NCBI RefSeq assembly: GCF_020091585.1
Contig: NZ_CP083583.1
Coordinates: forward strand, 124,001 to 188,000
Origin: Kovacikia minuta CCNUW1
GTDB lineage: Bacteria; Cyanobacteriota; Cyanobacteriia; Leptolyngbyales; Leptolyngbyaceae
DNA length: 64,000 nucleotides
Direction of reading: 5' to 3'
Each line of letters starts with the position of its first letter. Within the stretch, counting starts at the first letter, position 1. Positions 57,868 to 64,000 of this stretch are shown in pieces. Below the pieces are notes generated by a model. It worked only from the letters and a program-made list of their open reading frames with translations. It searched no databases and had not been told where the DNA came from. The position numbers were made by a program, and so were the translations under genes.

Positions 57868-57982
57868 GAGTTTGTTGAAGGTGCGATCACGGTGACTGGC
57901 AAGACCAATCCTTCAACCCTCTTCCCCCCAAGGGGACGGAAACCATGAATAATAGATCTGAATAGAATTGTAGTTGCCTGGT

Positions 57983-59095
57983 ATGCCCCGATCGACCTCT
58001 CAACGAAAATCGATTAGCCCAACACTGGTTTGGGACAAAGGGACTGAACTCATCGGGTTAAACCTGAGCGTGCAGCCACACCAGGATATGGTGGTTCCTT
58101 CTCACTACACCACGGAACTCCATTCCTGGTTTCTCGACCAGGTTCGGCGCACGAACTTTAAACTTTCCAGCCATCTCCACGACGAGCAATCGGAAAAACC
58201 CTTTACCATCTCCTGCCTGGATGGTTTGGTTGACTCCCAGGGGCGCTCCCTTCGGTTTGCCGCCGATCGTCTCTACACCTGGACTATCACTGCTCTGACG
58301 CAACCCGTTGTGGAATGGATGCGGCAGTGGCTATTATCTCCCCCCACGGATATTCACCTCCGTAGTGGTTCATTGCGAATTGTAGGTTGGGAATTTGCCC
58401 ACCCTCCAACCACCTACGATGGCTTGCTGCAAATTCCTCCCCCCCAAAGTCCTACCATTACCCTCAGCTTTTTAACCCCTACAAGCTTCCGACGTAAAGG
58501 CAATCATCTCCCCCTACCTTTACCAACCAACCTGTTTCAAAGCTATCTCCGGCGTTGGAACAACTTTTCTCAAGAAGAGGTGGATCAGGATGAATTTCTG
58601 GACTGGATTGACGAATGTGTGATTATTCTGCGTCACCAGATCCAGTCTGCTAAAGTCATGGCAGGAAAAAGTGGCGCTGTCACAGGGTTTACCGGCTCCG
58701 TGCAATTGGGTCTTGCCAGTAAAGCCGATCGCGATCCCGAACTGGTTGAACTATGGCTGGCACTCGGACAACTCGCCCCCTACTGTGGTACCGGGCATAA
58801 GACTACCTTTGGTTTAGGTCAAACCCGCCTCGGCTGGCTGGCTGAATTAACTCCCAACTCGCTCTCTTTGCAAGATTTGCTGGCACAACGGATTGCAGAA
58901 TTAACTGAGCAATTCATCGCCCAACGGAAGCGCACGGGGGGTGATCGAGCGACCCAGGTTGCCGAAACCTGGGCAACGATTCTGGCACGCCGGGAAATGG
59001 GGGAATCGTTACAGGCGATCGCCGCGGATCTAGAGATGCCCTATGAAACCGTCAAAACCTATGCCAAGTTAGCGCGACGAATGGCTAAGTCGTAG
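57983..59095 (+). CDS. cas6: CRISPR-associated endoribonuclease Cas6 with C-terminal helix-turn-helix
   Basis: RAMP-fold pre-crRNA processing nuclease. The 370 residues include family stretches LHSWFLDQVRRTNFKLSSHLHD, FTISCLDGLVD, YTWTITALTQPVVEWMRQWL, the glycine-rich segment SGAVTGFTGSVQLGL and the C-terminal PYCGTGHKTTFGLGQTRLGW. After the Cas6 fold, ~75 residues end in a predicted HTH (ARREMGESLQAIAADLEMPYETVKTYAKLARRM). This extension may bind DNA or RNA. A TTG at 57974 is possible but the ATG at 57983 is preferred. No other cas gene or repeat-spacer array lies in the window, so partners would be elsewhere. Confidence 0.82.
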   Translation: MPRSTSQRKSISPTLVWDKGTELIGLNLSVQPHQDMVVPSHYTTELHSWFLDQVRRTNFKLSSHLHDEQSEKPFTISCLDGLVDSQGRSLRFAADRLYTWTITALTQPVVEWMRQWLLSPPTDIHLRSGSLRIVGWEFAHPPTTYDGLLQIPPPQSPTITLSFLTPTSFRRKGNHLPLPLPTNLFQSYLRRWNNFSQEEVDQDEFLDWIDECVIILRHQIQSAKVMAGKSGAVTGFTGSVQLGLASKADRDPELVELWLALGQLAPYCGTGHKTTFGLGQTRLGWLAELTPNSLSLQDLLAQRIAELTEQFIAQRKRTGGDRATQVAETWATILARREMGESLQAIAADLEMPYETVKTYAKLARRMAKS

Positions 59096-59117
59096 TTCTT
59101 TCCCCTGGCAGCGGTTT

Positions 59118-59178
59118 AACGAAACCCGCCCCTACGATTGTTCGCATTTGCCCAGAAGTTCATTTAAATCGGTATGAG
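59118..59178 (+). repeat. 61-bp direct repeat downstream of cas6
   Basis: AACGAAACCCGCCCCTACGA... to TCGGTATGAG matches 57810-57870 with two mismatches in 61 bases, in the same orientation. The cas6 gene lies between the copies. Confidence 0.8.
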
Positions 59179-59275
59179 GGATTTCCCTGGGTGTGAGCGC
59201 ACGGCTGTAGAACGCAACCAGATGGTAAGCGCCACTCCAGGCGCGATCGCCCCTACCATCTCGGATCAGGGTAGC

Positions 59276-59641
59276 CTACAACGGTGCGGGTTCCAGGAAG
59301 TTCACCGCCCGATCGTCGCCAACCTCTACAATGGGGGACTGGTTGACCCGCACATTCATCGTATCGGTTGCGGTTAATGAGCCATCACTCGCCTTCAGTT
59401 CCGGAACGTATTTTCCGATCTGATTAAAGGTGGCGGTGGCGGTCAGCCGATCCGGATCGTCAAAGGTGACGATCGCCTCCTTGGGTGCCTGTTTCACAGT
59501 CCAGGTGACAAACACCGCACTAGGTTCGAGTTGATCATCTGCCCCCGCGCCTTGCAGAGCCAGGGTTGTCGTTTCGTTATCCAGACGCAGGGTTTGGTCG
59601 CGTCCGGTGCATACTGCGTCAGCAGGAGGGCTTTTTGTCAT
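59276..59641 (-). CDS. Protein with one PKD/Ig-like domain
   Basis: A 121-residue acidic protein. The pattern DQTLRLDNETTTLALQGAGADD, FVTWTVKQAPKEAIVTFDDPDRLTATATFNQIGKYVPELKASDGSLTATDTMNVRVN is a single PKD/cadherin-like beta-sandwich repeat of the kind found in large cell-surface proteins. No signal peptide is visible and only one repeat is present, so it may be a relic or C-terminal fragment of a larger surface protein. Confidence 0.6.
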   Translation of the reverse strand: MTKSPPADAVCTGRDQTLRLDNETTTLALQGAGADDQLEPSAVFVTWTVKQAPKEAIVTFDDPDRLTATATFNQIGKYVPELKASDGSLTATDTMNVRVNQSPIVEVGDDRAVNFLEPAPL

Positions 59642-60298
59642 TGGCTTTCTGTTTGTCGCGCAGAGAGCGGAGGGCAGTCATGGGAGAGAAGACAGAGGGC
59701 GGTAATCCTCTTGTCAAGTTTTTCCTATCTTAGGGTAGATATTATTAATCCTAAAAGGTGATTAACTCAAAATGTCCTTGAGTCAATCAAACAACAGTTT
59801 GTAAGTATTGATTGGCTAATCTTGCCTACCTTGCAGGTTGTCCTGTGGTGGGCAATCTTTTTAATTGCACAGTTTTTCAACGAGTTGCTCAAATTCAGCT
59901 CTCTGAACCATCAAAATTGTCTGAACAAGTGCATCTTCAATATAGTTAGTTGCCTCTCACTTGTCGTCCACGCAGGGTTTACACTTCTTCCTGACAGAGC
60001 GATTGACAAAGTAATCCATCTCAAAATGGCAGCTTGGCTCCAACTAAAGTTGGTATGAAAGGTTGAACCAGAGTATCACTACAAATCGACAAATTAATGC
60101 TAATTTAGGGACTCGCTGAGAAATAACATCCCGCTTTCATCTACCCATCCACCCTCTTCAACCTGGGGTTTTATTTGTACGCTCACCCCTTATTGATCTT
60201 ATTTACTCTGATGCAGCCGATTCTTGCATCTTGGCTTGATTGGATCGCACCAGGGGCTGTCCTGTTCTGCCGATCGCAAAGGTCATGGGGGTAGCAAT
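59642..60298. other. Intergenic gap upstream of the TPS exoprotein
   Basis: 657 bases without a supported gene. A hairpin-forming repeat (TTGCCTACC at 59822-59830 against GGTGGGCAA at 59847-59855, with CAGG/CCTG inside) is the only structure recognised. The promoter of the exoprotein should lie in the last part. Confidence 0.5.
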
Positions 60299-62866
60299 AT
60301 GAATCGATCGCACTTTATAGCAGGAGTTTTGACGGTTGGTAGCTTGGGGGCATTGCTTTGGGCCCAACCGATCGCCGCGCAAGTCGTGCCCGATAATACT
60401 TTGCCAGTGGGGGAGCGATCGCAAGTCACGGGCAATCCCACTGTGCAAATTGATGGCGGGGCAAGACGGGGCAGTAATCTCTTCCACAGCTTCAGCCAAT
60501 TTTCCATTCCCACGGGCGGTTCTGCCGTCTTCAACAATGCACCTACGATCGCCAACATCTTCGCTCGCATTACAGGTAATTTCATCTCCAATATTGATGG
60601 GTTGATTCGAGCCAACGGCACAGCAAATCTGTTTTTGCTGAATCCCAATGGCATTCTGTTTGGTCCCAATGCGCGACTTAATATTGGTGGCTCGTTTGTT
60701 GCTAGTACTGCCAACAGCATTATTTTTGCTGATAATTTTCAGTACAGCGCCACTAATTCCCAAACGACAACGCTCTTGACCATCAGTGTACCCGTTGGTT
60801 TGCAGGTGGGAGCCAATCCGGGAACGATTACGGTGCAGGGGAATGGATATGGTTTATCAGTTTCAGTCCCTGTTTTTTCCCCCTTGATCAGAGGTAATAG
60901 TACAGCAGGGTTGCAAGTGCCAGTTGGTCAAACCCTTGCTTTGATTGGCGGGAATGTAGCCATTGCTGGCGGCACATTGACGGCAGACCAGGGACGCATT
61001 GAATTGGGCAGCGTCCGCGAGGGACAAGTGATCCTCAGTGCCACAAACTCTGGCTTTGCGTTTGATTATCAGGGAGTCCAACGCTTTGGAGATATTCGCC
61101 TCTCACGACAGGCGTTAGGGGATGCCAGTGGTGGTGGGGTAATCCAAGTGCAGGGAAATCAGGTTTCAGTTGTGGACGGCTCACTGCTGTTGATTAATAA
61201 TCGGGAAGCTCAAACAGGGGGCAGCATTCATGTAAATGCAGCCCAATCTTTAGAACTGAGTGGCACTGATCTACAGGCGACAATTAACGGTGGTTTGAAT
61301 AGCCAAACGGTGGGAAGTGGACGTGGAGCAGATATTACCGTTTCTACACAGCAGTTAATTGCACAGGGTGGGGCAAGAACTGCTGCTCGCTCTTACGGCT
61401 CTGGAGATGCTGGCAATATAACTGTAAATGCTTCTGACTCTATCCAAGTGATTGGATTTTCGTCTATAAACCCTAGGCTTTCTAGTGCTATCGGTAGTGG
61501 TCCATATGGCTCTGGACATGGAGGAATGGTAACGGTATCAACAAGACGCTTAAGTCTTCTGGCGGGAGGGGGCGTATTCGCTCCTACTTATGGAACTGGC
61601 AACGGTGGAACTGTGACAGTGAATGCAACTGAAGCAGTGGAAATAGTAGGAGTTACACCTGTTTTCAGTTCAAGCGGTGTAGCTTCTAACTCTCTCAATG
61701 CTGGTGATGCTGGGGCAATCACGATCAACACAGCGAGACTGATTGTTCAGAACGGAGGCGACACCAATTCTTCCAGTGTAGCAACTGGTAACGCTGGAAG
61801 TGTCACCATCAATGCTAGTGAGTTTGTTGAGATCAGTGGTACGGTACCGGGAAATGTTCCAGTTCCCAGTAATGCGGGTTCGGCTATTCTCGTTGTGCCT
61901 GAACCCATACGAAAAATTTATAACCTGCCTGACAGACCCAGTGGAAATGCAGGTAACGTGACCATTAACACTCCCCGTTTGAGCATCAGCAATGGTGCAA
62001 ACATTGGTGTCAACAATGAGGGAACTGGAAATGCTGGCACCTTACGGGTGAATGCCAATTCGATTGTGGTAGACCGTGGCGGTTCAATTGCTGCTGCTAC
62101 AGCATCCGGGGAAGGGGGCAACCTTGACCTCAACGTGCGCGATGTGCTGCTGCTGCGAAACAACAGTCAAATTACGGCTTCGGCAGGTGGCAATGGCAAT
62201 GGCGGCAATATTCGGATTGATGCCGGGTCGATCGTGGCAGTGCCCGGTGAAAACAGCGACATTCGTGCCAATTCTGTCAATGCTCGTGGTGGTAACGTCA
62301 CCATCAATGCTTCCGGCATTTTTGGGCTTCAGTTTCGCCCTCAAGACACGCCTCTGAGTGACATCACCGCAACTGGAGCCAATTCTGCTTCAAGTGGCAC
62401 GGTGCAACTAAACATTGAGCGGCTTGATCCGGCTTCCGGCTTAATCGCACTACCTATCACCGTCGTTGACTCCTCCCACTTGATCGCCCAAGGGTGTCCT
62501 GCCAACCAGGGTAATTCGTTTGTCATCACTGGTCGCGGTGGTTTGCCGCCCACACCAGAACAGCAATTGGATGATGATGCGGAGTGGCGCGATCGGCGCA
62601 GGTTGGTTGTAGATGGGAGCGGAGGGCACAGAGACGCGGAGGCTTCCTCAATTTTTAATTCTCAACTCTTAATTCCCAATTCTCCTCCCCATCCCCACAC
62701 CCCACATCCTACACCCCACACACCCATCATCGAAGCCACTGGATGGCAGCTAACTCCTGTCGGAGAAATCTCTCTAGTTGCTAATACCGCTGCTCCAACG
62801 GTGCAGAATCGGTTAAATCAATCAGTTGTTTGTGCGGGAGGGGAAAGCCAGCGATCGCTTAAGTGA
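60299..62866 (+). CDS. Filamentous haemagglutinin N-terminal (TPS) domain exoprotein
   Basis: A ~855-residue secreted protein. The start at 60299 (MNRSHFIAGVLTVGSLGALL) places a signal peptide directly at the N-terminus; an earlier in-frame ATG adds 25 unlike residues. The TPS/haemagglutination domain follows (residues ~35-150: GGARRGSNLFHSFSQFSIP, NIFARITGNFISNIDGLIRA, NLFLLNPNGILFGPNARLNIGGSF). The rest is beta-helix repeats with recurrent GNAGxVTIN motifs. Near the C-terminus an STRR-derived Pro/His stretch (about 62625-62725) is inserted before a conserved end EATGWQLTPVGEISLVAN. Such proteins are exported by TpsB/FhaC-type transporters; none is in the window. The TPR protein gene follows after 112 bases. 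Confidence 0.85.
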   Translation: MNRSHFIAGVLTVGSLGALLWAQPIAAQVVPDNTLPVGERSQVTGNPTVQIDGGARRGSNLFHSFSQFSIPTGGSAVFNNAPTIANIFARITGNFISNIDGLIRANGTANLFLLNPNGILFGPNARLNIGGSFVASTANSIIFADNFQYSATNSQTTTLLTISVPVGLQVGANPGTITVQGNGYGLSVSVPVFSPLIRGNSTAGLQVPVGQTLALIGGNVAIAGGTLTADQGRIELGSVREGQVILSATNSGFAFDYQGVQRFGDIRLSRQALGDASGGGVIQVQGNQVSVVDGSLLLINNREAQTGGSIHVNAAQSLELSGTDLQATINGGLNSQTVGSGRGADITVSTQQLIAQGGARTAARSYGSGDAGNITVNASDSIQVIGFSSINPRLSSAIGSGPYGSGHGGMVTVSTRRLSLLAGGGVFAPTYGTGNGGTVTVNATEAVEIVGVTPVFSSSGVASNSLNAGDAGAITINTARLIVQNGGDTNSSSVATGNAGSVTINASEFVEISGTVPGNVPVPSNAGSAILVVPEPIRKIYNLPDRPSGNAGNVTINTPRLSISNGANIGVNNEGTGNAGTLRVNANSIVVDRGGSIAAATASGEGGNLDLNVRDVLLLRNNSQITASAGGNGNGGNIRIDAGSIVAVPGENSDIRANSVNARGGNVTINASGIFGLQFRPQDTPLSDITATGANSASSGTVQLNIERLDPASGLIALPITVVDSSHLIAQGCPANQGNSFVITGRGGLPPTPEQQLDDDAEWRDRRRLVVDGSGGHRDAEASSIFNSQLLIPNSPPHPHTPHPTPHTPIIEATGWQLTPVGEISLVANTAAPTVQNRLNQSVVCAGGESQRSLK

Positions 62867-62978
62867 GCAAACTGACCTATCTTTCCTGGTTTAATTGCCC
62901 AAAACCTGGGATAAGGTTACGAGTGATGGCACAAACAGATCACTGATTACGCCAATACTGGAGAGCTGCATACCTGTA

Positions 62979-64000
62979 ATGAACGGACATTGGAACGGGC
63001 GAATCAATCAGGGGTTGTCTAACATACAGCACCTCTTGTGCAATCAGGGGTGGCTGAAATCTGTTCGCTTTGCTCTGTTAGGGTTGCTCATCGCGATTAG
63101 CCTGCATGCGGGAATTGCAGTTGCGATCGGGAGGACTCTCGATCGCCAGGCAGCCAATCAAGGACAGCCGATCGAAATTACGTCTCAGCCGCTTCAACCG
63201 TCTACAATTGCACCCGTCCAACTGGTGCAGCAAGCAGAAGAACACTATCAGGCTGGGCAGATTTCTGAGGCGATCACCCTCTGGCAACAGGCAGCAACCC
63301 ATTATGAGCAGGACGGTGATCGTCTCAATCAAGCACTTGTTCTCAGTTTTCTTGCCGCCGCTTATGCGGATTTGGGACAGAGGGCACAGGCGAATCGTGC
63401 GATCGCAGACAGTCTGGTGTTCATTCAAACCTCAAACCTTGAAACTCCCAACGCCCATTTACTGCGCGCCCAAGTGCTGACTGTGCAGGGAAAGCTGCAA
63501 CTCGCTCAGGGTCAGGCAGTTGCAGCACTTAACACCTGGCAACAGGCTGAAGTTGCTTACCGTCAGACAAACGACAGCAGCGGCATCCTGGGTAGCCAGA
63601 TCAATCAGGCAAGGGCATTACAGGCGGAGGGGTTGTATAGACGAGCGATAACCCTGCTGACCCAGGTGGAGCAGTCCCTCCAAAATCAACCCGATTCGCG
63701 CCTCAAAATGACAGGATTGCGAAATCTAGGCAAGATGTTGCGCTTAGTCGGTAACCTGGCGCAATCTCGGACGGTCTTAGAACAGAGCTTAGCGATCGCC
63801 CAAAAACTCGATGACAAAACACCGGCATCGGATATCAGCGGCATTCTATTCAGTTTGGGGAACACGGTTCGCGCCCAGGGAGACACAAACACCGCCCTCG
63901 ATTTCTATCAAAAAGCTATCGCCACGGCTCCCTCGCTCACCGCAAAAACGCAGATTGAACTGGCCCAATTAAGTCTGCTAGTGGACAGCAATCAAACCGC
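62979..64000 (+). CDS. TPR protein, N-terminal part (probable CHAT-domain protein)
   Basis: Open to the end of the window, about 340 residues visible. The start ATG at 62979 is followed by a membrane or signal segment (VRFALLGLLIAISLHAGIAVAI) and then TPR-like helices: QAEEHYQAGQISEAITLWQQAA, NQALVLSFLAAAYADLGQRAQANRAI, GLRNLGKMLRLVGNLAQSRTVLEQSLAIAQKL, ILFSLGNTVRAQGDTNTALDFYQKAI. In cyanobacteria a TPR protein of this type beside a haemagglutinin-domain exoprotein usually continues into a CHAT (caspase-like) domain, but that part is outside the window, so the CHAT call is inference. Confidence 0.72.
   Translation, partial: MNGHWNGRINQGLSNIQHLLCNQGWLKSVRFALLGLLIAISLHAGIAVAIGRTLDRQAANQGQPIEITSQPLQPSTIAPVQLVQQAEEHYQAGQISEAITLWQQAATHYEQDGDRLNQALVLSFLAAAYADLGQRAQANRAIADSLVFIQTSNLETPNAHLLRAQVLTVQGKLQLAQGQAVAALNTWQQAEVAYRQTNDSSGILGSQINQARALQAEGLYRRAITLLTQVEQSLQNQPDSRLKMTGLRNLGKMLRLVGNLAQSRTVLEQSLAIAQKLDDKTPASDISGILFSLGNTVRAQGDTNTALDFYQKAIATAPSLTAKTQIELAQLSLLVDSNQT

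Noticed and set aside
57538-59275. CRISPR array next to cas6
   Set aside because: Both flanks were read; they contain only palindromic dispersed repeats and one pair of 61-bp direct repeats, with no regular repeat-spacer pattern.
59822-60058. Small hydrophobic protein between the PKD-like and TPS genes
   Set aside because: Its start lies within a hairpin repeat and the composition shows no family or stable membrane layout; treated as a chance frame.

Overview
The window is a 64 kb stretch of cyanobacterial chromosome. The evidence is the very high density of the HIP1 palindrome GCGATCGC, a CpcS/CpeS-type phycobiliprotein lyase, a CcbP-type calcium-binding protein, an aerobic CobN, an iron-uptake-type porin, short tandemly repeated repeats (STRRs such as GGAGCTA or TGACACC) and many palindromic dispersed repeats. 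A filamentous, repeat-rich lineage (Leptolyngbya- or Oscillatoriales-like) fits, but the sequence alone does not settle the genus. No rRNA, tRNA or CRISPR array was seen.

Layout. 1-9.3 kb: the end of an outer-membrane porin, the metY-metX pair for methionine synthesis by direct sulfhydrylation, an exported double-VOC protein, a repeat-filled gap, a small membrane protein and a large CPBP-type membrane protease. 9.4-19.6 kb: an IS110 transposase, a topoisomerase I, an AT-rich HIP1-free two-gene island (ABC-like ATPase plus TOPRIM/DUF4276-like protein, a candidate defence module), CcbP, an orphan UPF0175 protein, a 336-bp array of sixteen 21-bp units, and recD2. 19.7-27 kb: divergent cobN and cobB/cbiA, alkB and a ClC channel. 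27-31.6 kb: a mobile-element hot spot with IS1, IS256 inserted beside a decayed alpha/beta hydrolase, two kinds of MITE, and IS200. 31.7-34.7 kb: DUF5996, a CNNM/CorC-like protein and an NTF2-like protein. 34.9-42.8 kb: a hydrolase-rich island holding an astacin-like protease with a PPC domain, a conserved unknown, a 994-residue amidase / alpha-beta hydrolase / caspase fusion and a thermolysin-like peptidase. 42.9-47.2 kb: DUF4336, the phycobiliprotein lyase, a coupled HExxH/membrane-protein pair and GDP-L-fucose synthase. 47.5-55.1 kb: a sulfur-uptake locus, all on the minus strand (sbpA, cysT, cysW, NIL protein, rhodanese, a newly noticed 49-residue membrane protein, YeeE/YedE transporter, NIL protein, cysA). 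55.8-64 kb: a REC-wHTH-REC-GGDEF regulator, a stand-alone cas6 bracketed by 61-bp direct repeats, a PKD-like protein, a filamentous-haemagglutinin-domain (TPS) exoprotein and the start of a TPR protein that runs off the window.

How the genes work together. The clearest unit is sulfur: the 47.5-55.1 kb locus imports sulfate and probably thiosulfate or sulfide equivalents, and metY/metX at the other end consume sulfide to make homocysteine. cobN and cobB serve cobalamin. Two clusters have no obvious housekeeping role and are the best candidates for something new: the ATPase/TOPRIM pair and the hydrolase island.

Data quality. Six genes (cobB, CNNM, astacin-like, M4-like, YeeE, cysT) are each broken by one frameshift, and every one is a one-base insertion. 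That uniform direction suggests residual sequencing insertions more than pseudogenes; they are entered as frame-disrupted genes. At least five proteins carry STRR-derived low-complexity stretches inserted in frame.
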